A stretch of 22,334 nt of DNA from an uncultured Oscillospiraceae bacterium (GCA_934462925.1 CAKSIT010000025.1:1-22334); one strand, 5' to 3'. Shown: positions 6,895 to 14,287, numbered from the stretch's first letter. Translations and numbers: made by a program. Notes: generated by a model not told the origin, from the sequence alone.

Positions 6895-7491
6895 ATGAAT
6901 ACTATTGTCAACAACGACCTTGACAGAGCTATCAACTACGCCAAACTGTCATAACCACAGCCAAGTAAAGCTGAAAACACGCAAAAAGAAACATCTCCAT
7001 CAGCAGAACTCCCTGCAAAGGGCGACAGCTTTCAGCTATCCGATTCCGACAATAGCCATTGCACTATCGGTATATACTCTGCCGACGGAAAGTTTGTCAG
7101 CGCCCAAAAGGATATCGCAACATATGCAACCGCCGCCGTCCAAAATGCCCCACGCGCTGCCAGTTCCGACTATTATTACGATGTAATTAAGCAAAAAGCG
7201 GCTGATAAAGCAGGAGTATATATTTCACCTACAACCGGCAATCCCGTAATAAACGAACCCCGGCCCTCGCTGATATATACAAACGAAATAAGAAGAATCA
7301 ATGCAGCGTTCTGGTGTCAAACCGGAGGGCAGAAAGTTATAGTGACCTTGTTGGGATTGACCCATGGTATAATGGAAGTAATCCCAACAACCCGTCTACA
7401 GGAAGCGGCGACAACGCTTGCAGCAATTCCTACTCAGGCGTATTTCAGCTTAGCAAAGTCCAAACTCTTAATGAGTCATATAACATTATAA
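6895..7491 (+). pseudogene. Unrecognised gene interrupted by one in-frame TAA
   Basis: ATG at 6895, preceded by AAAGGA, opens a frame of 19 codons (MNTIVNNDLDRAINYAKLS) to TAA at 6952-6954. The same frame then stays open for 178 more codons to TAA at 7489, with normal-looking protein sequence (for example GIYSADGKFVSAQKDIATYA and YYYDVIKQKAADKAGVYIS) and no in-frame ATG, GTG or TTG start before about 7348. It looks like a 198-residue protein broken by a single nonsense codon, through mutation, sequence error or readthrough. Base composition is more AT-rich than its neighbours. I do not recognise a family; there is no signal peptide or clear membrane helix. Confidence 0.6.
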
Positions 7492-7521
7492 CATATGTAC
7501 CCTAACATGGAGGTGCCGCCA

Positions 7522-8406
7522 ATGAACCTCACCCGCATTATTCCCCTGTGCCTCTCGCTGTGCCTGCTGTGTTCATGCGCTGGCGCGGACTACAGCGAGA
7601 GCGCACTTCCCACGACCGAGGAGAATGTTGTTTCAGATGAGGAGACGCAGAGTTTTACTGAGGAATCTGCGTTTTCCGAGGAAACCCAAACCGATTTCTC
7701 TGACAATCTCAATATTTTTTTACCCTATTATTGTCCCGACGACCTGTTTTACAGTTACAGTAACAGTCTCCTCCCCGAGAAATGCTCGCCGATAGACAAG
7801 TCCCTCGACTGCGAACAGATTCTTCTTGACAGGGCGGAGGCTCTGCACAGACTTATGTCACGCTACCTTTGTATTGATATGTCCAAACAGGCATTTGATT
7901 TAGGCGAGCCTGTGGCTACGGCAACGGGCAGTTCAAAATTTCCGATAACGCATGGAGAGTTCACGACTTACGATGAATTTAAGGCGCTTTTTTCCGATTT
8001 GATTTACGGGGACTACTTTGACAAGCTAAGCACGGGGTACAACCCTGCGATAATTGAAGAAAACGGCGCAATGTATTTCATTGAGTCAGCGAGCGGCAGC
8101 GGAATGGATTGCATTGAAACATGGTACTTAAGCACCACCGTCACCACCTACAATATTATCGGTCATTTTGTACTATTAAGAGGAACATACCCCGAGGAAC
8201 ACAATAACCCCGAATACCTTAACAACGTTGATAATTACGAATTTTACGACATAACCGTACAAAATGTAGACGGGAAGTATTTGCTGACAGACTGTTACGG
8301 TTCTAAGGGCTACGACTACTACCGCAGCCACGGCTGGCTTTACAACAAGCATTGGGCAGACCGCAGCCTTATCACAAACCCTGCGGTAAAACCTGCGTTT
8401 CCTTAA
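7522..8406 (+). CDS. Secreted lipoprotein of unknown function
   Basis: A 294-residue protein with a type II signal peptide: hydrophobic residues 6-18, then the lipobox ending at Cys19 (L-C-S-C). An acidic, Ser/Thr/Glu-rich linker (about 20-60) follows, then a folded domain. The block FTTYDEFKALFSDLIYGDYF (about 151-170) followed by ENGAMYFIESASG and later YDITVQNVDGKYLLTDCYG has the order of a small NTF2/IseA-like fold, but I cannot confirm that. The start at 7522 is chosen because GGAGGTG is 6 bases upstream; an upstream in-frame ATG at 7495 lacks the signal-peptide context. It begins 30 bp after the broken gene and may share its promoter. Confidence 0.75.
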   Translation: MNLTRIIPLCLSLCLLCSCAGADYSESALPTTEENVVSDEETQSFTEESAFSEETQTDFSDNLNIFLPYYCPDDLFYSYSNSLLPEKCSPIDKSLDCEQILLDRAEALHRLMSRYLCIDMSKQAFDLGEPVATATGSSKFPITHGEFTTYDEFKALFSDLIYGDYFDKLSTGYNPAIIEENGAMYFIESASGSGMDCIETWYLSTTVTTYNIIGHFVLLRGTYPEEHNNPEYLNNVDNYEFYDITVQNVDGKYLLTDCYGSKGYDYYRSHGWLYNKHWADRSLITNPAVKPAFP

Positions 8407-8434
8407 AAACAATAAATTTTACGAGGTGATTATT

Positions 8435-8698
8435 ATGACAGCATTAAGAAACACTCTGCTAACGTTAAGGGACATTCTGCTGATTGCGGCTTCCACGCTC
8501 GGCTACGGGCTGCTGGTTCAGGCTGTTCCAGGCTTTTTGGGAATGGACCTTATGCCGAATTTCCTTTTCGTGTCGCTCGGCATAATTCTGTCGGTAGGCT
8601 GCGTTATACTGCCGCTCGCGCTTGACAAGCGCCGCAGGGGGCAGGTAAAAAGGCTTGCGGCGGCGGGAATATTCGCAGCGGCGCAATGGGCGCTTTAG
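8435..8698 (+). CDS. Small membrane protein
   Basis: An 87-residue protein with two clear membrane helices (about residues 13-32 and 43-64), a basic loop LDKRRRGQVKR and the beginning of a third hydrophobic segment AAAGIFAAAQWAL at its end. GAGGTG is 6 bases before ATG 8435. It follows the lipoprotein by 28 bp. Its stop lies 10 bases inside the next ORF, whose N-terminus looks like the continuation of the third helix. The two may be one four-helix protein split by a frameshift. Function unknown. Confidence 0.55.
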   Translation: MTALRNTLLTLRDILLIAASTLGYGLLVQAVPGFLGMDLMPNFLFVSLGIILSVGCVILPLALDKRRRGQVKRLAAAGIFAAAQWAL

Positions 8699-8874
8699 TG
8701 TGCTACCAGCTGTTCATGACGGGCGAAATCCTGTTCGGCTGCGACACGCAGTTTATCATGGCGCTTATGCTTTACGGCATTCTGCGCATTGCGGTTAAGG
8801 CTGACGGCACTCCCCAAAAGATAATCGCGAAAAAAAACGCCGAGGAATCCGCGCAAAAGGATTCCGCCGCATGA
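8686..8874 (+). CDS. Small membrane protein, overlapping partner or frameshifted C-terminal part
   Basis: A 62-residue frame (MGALVCYQLFMTGEILFG...) with one or two hydrophobic segments (about 3-14, 22-37) and a charged Lys/Glu/Ala tail KNAEESAQKDSAA. Its ATG lies inside the last codons of the preceding ORF, in the -1 frame relative to it. There is no good SD upstream, so translation would depend on coupling, or this is the displaced 3' half of one gene. No classic X-XXY-YYZ slippery heptamer is present at the overlap. Confidence 0.45.
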   Translation: MGALVCYQLFMTGEILFGCDTQFIMALMLYGILRIAVKADGTPQKIIAKKNAEESAQKDSAA

Positions 8875-8919
8875 GAACGCCGCTGCTTGCAGCATAAAGC
8901 CCTGCGATTAAGCGCATAC

Positions 8920-8955
8920 AAAAATCGGCTGTAACCAAAGCTACAGCCGATTTTT
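8920..8955. terminator. Bidirectional intrinsic terminator
   Basis: AAAAATCGGCTGTA (8920-8933) and its perfect reverse complement (8942-8955) enclose an 8-base loop; the A/T ends provide a U-tract in both directions. It separates the plus-strand small membrane ORFs from the convergent 705-residue lipoprotein gene, whose stop is at 8959. Confidence 0.85.
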
Positions 8956-8958
8956 ATT

Positions 8959-11076
8959 TTACTGAACAGCAGCCTCGCCGCCGCCCCACTCTACAACGGT
9001 AAAGCCGTTTCGTTCAAAGCCCTCGAACTGCTGCGGCTGCGTTTCAAAATACTCGGGAACGCCCGCGTATACCATAAATACTCTTAGCACGCTGTCGGGC
9101 TGCGGACTTACTTCAAGCGGGACTGCCGCAGCGTAGTCCTCCGTGTGGAACGTGATGTAGTTGTACTTATTCTGCTGCATTCGCGGCAGCCAGTATATTA
9201 TGAACTCGTTGCGCTCGCGCGCGTTAAGCCCTATCTCGGCAAGCTTTTCGTCAAGGAACTGCGCGGCGTCCTCCCCGCGTACTACCTCGCCGCGGCTCAT
9301 GTCCCACTCTGCGGCGCTCTCGCCCTCCCAGTAAAGGCAGTAGTATTCTTTGCCAGTCGCCTTGTCAACAAGCGTGCCGTCCGGGTATGCAGTAACGTTC
9401 CAGCCGCCGCGGTAGTCGGGATAGGTGCAGGTAAGTTCGCCGTCAAGCTCAACCTTTACCGTTACGTCGGTCGCCTCCGTGGGGTAGAGGTATATCACAG
9501 GCTTGTCGTAGCCGCCGTTGAATCTGTAAGCAAAGTTCTTAACCACAGGGTCGTATTCCCCGAAATAAAAAGCGTCGGTGAGGTACGCCAGCTTGTAGCC
9601 TATCATGCGCTCCGTAACAGGCAGCTTTGCATAGCCGCTGAAGCATATTTCCACGCAGAAGTCGTCTGAATAAAGCGAAAAGTTCTGCTCGATATCGGCG
9701 CAGTAGTCCTCGACTATCCGGTCGTAAAGAAACGGCGCAGACGGCTCACGCAGCTCGCCGCAGGTGTAATACGGCCGGTCGGGTTTGGCGTCCGCCCAGT
9801 ACGGGTTATCCGCGCGGTAGTGCGGGTCGTAGTCGTATTCAATGCCGAATTGCAGCTCCTCGCCGTTCATGTAATATTTTTCGTCTATCACTACGCCGTC
9901 GTCATTACGCGTACTCTCGGAGCGGAATACCTCTGTAAATTTAAGCCTGCCGTCCTTCATGGTGAAAAGGTAGAACGCGGGGTCGCTCTCCGGCTCGCCG
10001 CGCCTGAAGCGCGACATGGTAAACCACGCCTTTTCGCCGTTTTCAAGGGGCTTTAAGCCGATAACGTTTCCCGCCGACATCATTAGTCCACTATTGGCGT
10101 TAAACAGCGTATCCACAAGAACCGGTTCGGAATTTTCAATACGGTAAATATCCACGTCGCAGGCCGTATATGTGGCGCTTACCCTGACATCGCGCGACAC
10201 CAGCACCTCGGGCGTGCCGTCAAAATCAAGGTCGATAAGATTTACGCCCATTACGTCCTTTTCTGTAAGCCTGTCTTGTATCGTAAGAAGCGCTTTGTAG
10301 GTTTCGGCTGCGGGTTCGCTTTTTTCGTTGAACGCGTCGCTGCCGAGCGTACACACGTCAAGCACGGTTTCCACGTCCGCAGCCTCCTCCATGGAAATAA
10401 GACTGCCTTTGACTTCAAAGCCGTTTGCGTCGGCTATGTATTTTACTTTCATGGTAACGTTCGCGTAGCAATAGCCGTCCGTGTGGAAGTCCTTCCACTT
10501 TTCCTCGTCTTCTTCCTGATAAATCGCCGCCGTCGCCTTGATATAAAGCGAATCGCAGATGATTTTGCTGCCGTTTATGTCGAACGTGTAATTCTCCGCG
10601 GGTACATCCTTAAGGCTCGGCATCGGGACGTCATACATATATGCGGGGTCGATAATGACTGAGATATCGTCCGCAGAGCGAAAGTTCACAAAAGCGCAAG
10701 CGCTGAAATATACGCCATTATTCTCAACATCGTAATCGTATTTCAAGCTCTTGGTCGTGTAATCTCTGCTGACACGCATACCCTCCGCGGGGCGCTCCTC
10801 CTTTGCAGAAGCCGCGATAAGGAAGTCCTCCTCCGCGCCCTCGCTATCTGCTCTTGCAAAATACAGCGTGCTTTCACGGAACATCGGCTCCGGGAACGCC
10901 TGCTTCTCGGTCTGCGGTGCGCTTTCGGCGGTTTGCGCGGATTCGCAGGTCGCTTCTGCGGTAACTTCCTGCGCGGATTCCTGCGGGATATCCGACGGAA
11001 CGGAGCTTTCCGTCATGGCGCAGCCCGACAGAAGCAGGGCGAATGCCGCGGAAAGCGAAATAAGCCTTTTTTTCAT
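8959..11076 (-). CDS. Large secreted lipoprotein with C-terminal 'KPVIYLYP' domain
   Basis: A 705-residue protein. The signal peptide has a hydrophobic core (residues 8-17) and lipobox LSGC with Cys19. An acidic low-complexity linker runs to about 75. Around 280-291 is LIDLDFDGTPEV, a calcium-binding-like D-x-D-x-DG loop of the FG-GAP/VCBS type. The C-terminal 180 residues open KPVIYLYPTEATDVTVKV and end GFTVVEWGG. This block is shared by many secreted proteins of gut Clostridia, whose function is unknown. It is anchored outside the membrane. AAGGAGG lies 8 bases before the ATG. The first 40 codons and the promoter are repeated upstream in a 173-bp duplication, and a WalR-like box array lies beyond that. 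Confidence 0.8.
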   Translation of the reverse strand: MKKRLISLSAAFALLLSGCAMTESSVPSDIPQESAQEVTAEATCESAQTAESAPQTEKQAFPEPMFRESTLYFARADSEGAEEDFLIAASAKEERPAEGMRVSRDYTTKSLKYDYDVENNGVYFSACAFVNFRSADDISVIIDPAYMYDVPMPSLKDVPAENYTFDINGSKIICDSLYIKATAAIYQEEDEEKWKDFHTDGYCYANVTMKVKYIADANGFEVKGSLISMEEAADVETVLDVCTLGSDAFNEKSEPAAETYKALLTIQDRLTEKDVMGVNLIDLDFDGTPEVLVSRDVRVSATYTACDVDIYRIENSEPVLVDTLFNANSGLMMSAGNVIGLKPLENGEKAWFTMSRFRRGEPESDPAFYLFTMKDGRLKFTEVFRSESTRNDDGVVIDEKYYMNGEELQFGIEYDYDPHYRADNPYWADAKPDRPYYTCGELREPSAPFLYDRIVEDYCADIEQNFSLYSDDFCVEICFSGYAKLPVTERMIGYKLAYLTDAFYFGEYDPVVKNFAYRFNGGYDKPVIYLYPTEATDVTVKVELDGELTCTYPDYRGGWNVTAYPDGTLVDKATGKEYYCLYWEGESAAEWDMSRGEVVRGEDAAQFLDEKLAEIGLNARERNEFIIYWLPRMQQNKYNYITFHTEDYAAAVPLEVSPQPDSVLRVFMVYAGVPEYFETQPQQFEGFERNGFTVVEWGGGEAAVQ

Positions 11077-11097
11077 GTTACGCGCCTCCTTTTGTAT

Positions 11098-11126
11098 ATT
11101 ATAGCATTTAACTCTCGTAAATGCAA
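11098..11126 (-). promoter_or_regulatory. Proximal promoter of the large lipoprotein gene
   Basis: On the minus strand TTGCAT (11126-11121), a 17-base spacer and perfect TATAAT (11103-11098), 21 bases before the ATG at 11076. The sequence upstream of the -35 is the duplicated coding segment, so the operator array found at the distal copy is missing here. Confidence 0.65.
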
Positions 11127-11249
11127 TTACGCGGTAACTTCCTGCGCGGATTCCTGCGGGATATCCGACGGAACGGAGCTTTCCGTCATGGCGCAGCCCG
11201 ACAGAAGCAGGGCGAATGCCGCGGAAAGCGAAATAAGCCTTTTTTTCAT
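11127..11249 (-). CDS. 40-residue lipoprotein minigene created by the duplication
   Basis: The upstream copy of the duplicated segment starts with the same AAGGAGG and ATG (11249) and encodes the complete signal peptide, lipobox and Cys19 plus 21 residues of the linker of the 705-residue protein. At the duplication junction the codon after ...QEVTA becomes TAA (11129-11127). It should produce a 40-residue lipopeptide if expressed; after cleavage only about 22 residues would remain. It sits 50 bp ahead of the full gene in the same direction, so it could also act as a translated leader. It is probably an accident of duplication. Confidence 0.55.
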   Translation of the reverse strand: MKKRLISLSAAFALLLSGCAMTESSVPSDIPQESAQEVTA

Positions 11250-11270
11250 GTTACGCGCCTCCTTTTGTAT

Positions 11271-11299
11271 ATTATAGCATTTAACTCTCGTAAATGCAA
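11271..11299 (-). promoter_or_regulatory. Distal promoter copy, with operator array
   Basis: The same TTGCAT-17-TATAAT promoter (11299-11294 and 11276-11271 on the minus strand) as in the proximal copy. Here the ancestral upstream region is retained, so the 11-bp-spaced boxes at 11299-11348 abut the -35. Confidence 0.65.
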
Positions 11300-11348
11300 T
11301 TACAATGCGGTTACAATTTAGTTACAAAACAGTTACAAAACAGTCACG
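11299..11348 (-). promoter_or_regulatory. Five direct boxes at exact 11-bp period (WalR/PhoP-like operator candidate)
   Basis: On the plus strand ATTACA 11299, GTTACA 11310, GTTACA 11321, GTTACA 11332 and GTCACG 11343. Read on the minus strand the first four are TGTAAT or TGTAAC with N5 between them, which fits the published WalR (YycF) consensus TGTWAH-N5-TGTWAH. The innermost box touches the -35, as for activators of the OmpR/PhoB family. The sequence pattern is seen directly; the regulator is inferred. Confidence 0.6.
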
Positions 11349-11360
11349 AAACGCACAAAG

Positions 11361-11387
11361 AAAAAGGCGGCTTCTCACCGCCTTTTT
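11361..11387 (-). terminator. Terminator of the three-hydrolase operon
   Basis: AAAAAGGCGG (11361-11370) and CCGCCTTTTT (11378-11387) form a perfect 10-bp stem with a 7-base loop. A T-tract follows on the minus strand. It lies 30 bp beyond the stop of the gene ending at 11417 and is symmetrical enough to work in both directions. Confidence 0.85.
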
Positions 11388-11416
11388 CACATATAACATA
11401 AGCCGCGAAAATGTAA

Positions 11417-12283
11417 TTACAACAAATCTCTCTTATCCATAAGCTCCGCCCACGAAATAATAGTATCCATAGCGGCAATCTGATTACCGCAGCAGCAATG
11501 GTCTGCGCCCATTTCGTGGGTCGTTATCTCGCGCGAGGAAACGGAACGCGCGTTTTTAAGCAGCAGAAACTGCCTGCCGATACCCGCGCGGCACGCCATT
11601 GTATCCCTGCTGCCGCCGATTACGAGATAGTCCTTTGTAAGCTTATCCGCAACGGGTCGCAGGTCGATTCTCCAAAGGAACTTTGCAAGCCTGTAAACAT
11701 TCGTAGTACCCATGCGATGGAAGTATGTGCGGAAAAACGCCATTCCCCTGCCCTTTTTCGCGGCGCACATAATGTTTATCAGCCAGCCGAAGCCGTAGAG
11801 GATAACGTTGAGCAAGCCCGCGACAAGCGCGTTTACAAAGGCGTTGTCGTGAAAATTCATTTTAAGCGCGCTGAATCTGAGCGTAGGCATGGAATAGCCC
11901 TCGTACGGAACGTTTACAAGCTCCACAAGCGGCTTTTTCCCACTGAAAAAATCGGCGTAGTACTGAAAGAAAAGCTCCCTCGCCTTTTTCCATGCCGCAA
12001 GGCCGTTCGGGTCTTCCCGGTCGGTGTAGAACTCGGACATTCTGTAAAGCGCGGCGGCGTTTTTTACGCGCCCGTTTTCAAGCTCAACGTCAGCCCTGTT
12101 TTTAAGAACGCCGTAAAAATCAGCCGCGCTCTTTATCGTCGGGCCTATCTCCTGCGCCACGGAAAGGTCGCAGCCGTCCATATTCACAAGGCGGTTGAGC
12201 TGAAAGCTTAAGCCCGCGTCGTCGTTAAGCTTGTGCATTCCGACGGGTATGCTGATAGGCTTTGTAATATCGTATTTTTCCAT
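11417..12283 (-). CDS. Alpha/beta-hydrolase-family protein lacking the nucleophile region
   Basis: A 288-residue protein. The N-terminal helical part (about 45-120) and LVNVPYEGYSMPTLRF (about 122-137) match the start of the acylaminoacyl-peptidase / 2,6-dihydropseudooxynicotine-hydrolase type. The C-terminus DYLVIGGSRD (218-227, acid Asp227) and THEMGADHCCCGN (255-267, His262) match the last catalytic part. What is missing is the intervening core with strand beta-5 and the GxSxG nucleophile: residue 138 passes straight to the lid-like segment. Family members are about 380-400 residues, so about 100 residues are absent although the frame is intact. It is likely catalytically dead or uses another nucleophile. 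Third gene of the hydrolase operon; AGAGGA upstream supports the start. Confidence 0.7.
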   Translation of the reverse strand: MEKYDITKPISIPVGMHKLNDDAGLSFQLNRLVNMDGCDLSVAQEIGPTIKSAADFYGVLKNRADVELENGRVKNAAALYRMSEFYTDREDPNGLAAWKKARELFFQYYADFFSGKKPLVELVNVPYEGYSMPTLRFSALKMNFHDNAFVNALVAGLLNVILYGFGWLINIMCAAKKGRGMAFFRTYFHRMGTTNVYRLAKFLWRIDLRPVADKLTKDYLVIGGSRDTMACRAGIGRQFLLLKNARSVSSREITTHEMGADHCCCGNQIAAMDTIISWAELMDKRDLL

Positions 12284-12296
12284 GTCTTAAATCCTC

Positions 12297-13142
12297 TCAG
12301 AAGCGCTCGCTCAAAAACTGCCCTATGTCGGGCAGGTATAAATCGGGGCGCATTACCCAGCCGAGATGACCCCCGTAGGTCTGCTTTACAACGGGTTCGG
12401 TGAAGATATCTACAAGCTTCTGCGAATCCGCCTTATCGAACATATCGTTCTCCGGAATAAGCACAAGCACCTTGCCTTTAAGGTAATCAAAGTCGCCCTT
12501 TTTAAAGCGCTCGATGTTCAGTATGTCGCAGGTTGCGGCAAGCGCGCGCAGGTACGACCGGCGGTAGCTCTCGTCCGTGCCTACCTGCTCAAGGAACGAG
12601 GTCGCATACGCCTTTTCTACCTCGGTTTCGTTGCGGTAATGCTTCTGCACCGCGCTTATGAGCATGGTTCTTAGCTTTGCGAACTTCACTCTCTTTACGT
12701 AAAACCGCATGAACGGCATAACGAACTTTTCTTTTCTCATCGCCTCGACATAGGCGGAGTCCACCGTGAGCGTGGAAAGCAATATAAGCCCGCCCGCCCT
12801 GTATTTTTTCGCGTAATACTGCGCCAGCACGCCGCCGTCGCTTGTGCCGAAAAGTATCGGCGCGGGTATATCAAGCTTTGCGAACAAATCGTGCAGGAGC
12901 GCCGCCATCTCGGCGTTTTTCTCTACGTCCACGGGGTATTTCATCAAAATAATGCGGCAATGCTTTTCAAGCGCAGGGATAAGCCTTATCCACGCCTGCT
13001 GCAAATCCATTCCGTTAAGAAAAACTATAGTCTGCTCGCCGCTGCCCGAGTCCGAAACCTTAAACTCATGCCCCGATACGCTCACGGTTTTGTACTCGTG
13101 CGTTCTTAAAAATTCGTTGTAGTCGTCGGTAAAGGTATTCAT
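12297..13142 (-). CDS. Alpha/beta hydrolase
   Basis: A 281-residue alpha/beta hydrolase with an apparently complete triad: nucleophile elbow GTSDGG with Ser101, acid Asp233 in PENDMFD and His259 in YGGHLG. The strand IVFLNGMD (39-46) supplies the oxyanion side, with NGM where relatives have HG. The segment about 125-215 is a helical cap. It is predicted cytoplasmic; the substrate is unknown (small esters, lactones or acyl groups are possible). The start at 13142 is chosen over 13169 because AGGGAGGA lies 5 bases upstream. Middle gene of a three-gene operon of related folds. Confidence 0.82.
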   Translation of the reverse strand: MNTFTDDYNEFLRTHEYKTVSVSGHEFKVSDSGSGEQTIVFLNGMDLQQAWIRLIPALEKHCRIILMKYPVDVEKNAEMAALLHDLFAKLDIPAPILFGTSDGGVLAQYYAKKYRAGGLILLSTLTVDSAYVEAMRKEKFVMPFMRFYVKRVKFAKLRTMLISAVQKHYRNETEVEKAYATSFLEQVGTDESYRRSYLRALAATCDILNIERFKKGDFDYLKGKVLVLIPENDMFDKADSQKLVDIFTEPVVKQTYGGHLGWVMRPDLYLPDIGQFLSERF

Positions 13143-13165
13143 AATAGTCCTCCCTGAAATATCGT

Positions 13166-14113
13166 TCAAGAATTGCCGCCCGACTTATCCGCCGTCCATT
13201 CTCTGAGCGCCGCAGAAAGCCTGCGGTCTATATCCTTTCTCGTCTGCTCGCATTCGTTGGGGTACTCCTTAGCCGCCCTGAAAACGAACTTAAGCACAAA
13301 TTTAAGCCCCACGGGGAGAACTCCGCGCAGCAGGGACTCGGGAAGCACAAAATGCGTGCCATGCTCGTAAGCAAGCGCTTCATACTCACATTTGTGCGGG
13401 AGCTCCTTAAGGCGCGCGTCCATGCGGCGAACGTATTTCCCCGCCTCCCAGAAAGAGTCGTCGTCCGCGCCGATTATAAAAAGCTTGCCGTGTATATTCT
13501 CCACCTTTATCATCTCGTCCTCGGTATGCTCTCTTGCTTTTTCAGAATCGATGAAAATGCAGGTAGTGCGCATAAAATCCCCCGAACCTTTGGTCTGCGC
13601 CTGAACCCTGTGCCAGTACTCGGGGTGCTGATACACAAAGGGCATATACGGCAGCGGCTTTCCCTGCCACGACAAGGTGGAAGCGCCCTCAACGGGCCAT
13701 TCGCCGCAGCCGTCCTTTTTCCCCTGCTCAAAACCCTGCCATATAAAGTCGCTTGCGGTAAGCGCAAAAGTAAGCGTTATGTCGGGGAAGAACGCCGCCG
13801 CGGCGAGCGAATCCATTCCCGCCGTACTCATACCCATAACGCCTATTTTCCTGCTGCCGTTCGCCTTAAGCCACTTTATGGCTGTTCCGCAGCGCTCAAG
13901 CGGCATATTAACATGGCTGTAGTCGTTTTTCCCGGGCGACATACACAGCGCGTTTACGCCGTTTTCATGCAGCCACTTTACCCCGCACTTCGCCATATAG
14001 CTGTTCGGGTCTTTGCCAAAAAGCCCCAGCACCGTGCAGTCCGAAGCGTTCGGGTTTTCGTAATATGTACCGTAAAATCCGTCGTTTTCAACGTTAAAAT
14101 ACTTCTTTTTCAT
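13166..14113 (-). CDS. Alpha/beta hydrolase, BAAT/acyl-CoA thioester hydrolase C-terminal type
   Basis: A 315-residue protein resembling the C-terminal catalytic domain of bile acid-CoA:amino acid N-acyltransferase and acyl-CoA thioesterases. It has nucleophile elbow GMSTAG with Ser96, the family-like SDFIWQGFE (121-129), acid region FIIGADDDSFW and catalytic His in YEHGTHFVLPES. It would cleave an acyl ester or thioester in the cytoplasm; no signal peptide. In a gut organism bile or acyl conjugates are conceivable substrates, but that is speculation. The start at 14113 is chosen for GAGGAG 8 bases upstream rather than 14155. First gene of the hydrolase operon; 23 bp to the next gene. Confidence 0.8.
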   Translation of the reverse strand: MKKKYFNVENDGFYGTYYENPNASDCTVLGLFGKDPNSYMAKCGVKWLHENGVNALCMSPGKNDYSHVNMPLERCGTAIKWLKANGSRKIGVMGMSTAGMDSLAAAAFFPDITLTFALTASDFIWQGFEQGKKDGCGEWPVEGASTLSWQGKPLPYMPFVYQHPEYWHRVQAQTKGSGDFMRTTCIFIDSEKAREHTEDEMIKVENIHGKLFIIGADDDSFWEAGKYVRRMDARLKELPHKCEYEALAYEHGTHFVLPESLLRGVLPVGLKFVLKFVFRAAKEYPNECEQTRKDIDRRLSAALREWTADKSGGNS

Positions 14114-14134
14114 AAAAAGCTCCTCGCAGTTATG

Positions 14135-14150
14135 GTTAGCCGCAGCTAAC
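14135..14150. promoter_or_regulatory. Leader hairpin before the hydrolase operon
   Basis: GTTAGC (14135-14140) and GCTAAC (14145-14150) form a 6-bp dyad with a 4-base loop, 21 bases upstream of the first hydrolase ATG and downstream of its promoter. It could be an operator or RNA hairpin. Confidence 0.35.
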
Positions 14151-14190
14151 AGCATTGCAAAAGAAAAGGAACGGCTCTCGTTCTACATAA

Positions 14191-14219
14191 ATAATACCAC
14201 AAAACTCTCATAAAGTCAA
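14191..14219 (-). promoter_or_regulatory. Promoter of the three-hydrolase operon
   Basis: On the minus strand TTGACT (14219-14214), a 17-base spacer and TATTAT (14196-14191), about 78 bases before the start at 14113. Confidence 0.75.
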
Positions 14220-14287
14220 GCGGTTAACCCTTTAATCTCAAATTCGCGCCCGCACTATTCAGAAGACGGTTTTCGCGCTTTTTTCTG

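Larger units (their letters stand above)
10958..11303. repeat. Exact 173-bp tandem duplication of a gene start
   Basis: 10958-11130 and 11131-11303 are identical as far as I can read them, base by base. Each copy carries, on the minus strand, promoter, ribosome binding site and the first 40 codons of the large lipoprotein gene. The perfect identity indicates a very recent event or an assembly artefact. Confidence 0.92.

Noticed and set aside
6905..7186. 93-codon ORF overlapping the broken gene
   Set aside because: Different frame from the RBS-led start; no RBS of its own and a low-complexity Thr/Pro/His composition typical of a shadow frame.
8686..8698. Programmed -1 frameshift site
   Set aside because: No slippery heptamer and no downstream stem-loop seen at the overlap; simple coupling or mutation is more likely.
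9145..9669. 174-codon plus-strand ORF within the 705-residue lipoprotein gene
   Set aside because: Antisense shadow; no RBS, promoter or recognisable protein features.
14193..14203. TACCACA next to the hydrolase promoter as a third recombination half-site
   Set aside because: Only seven bases match, with no partner arm or inverted copy nearby; chance is sufficient.
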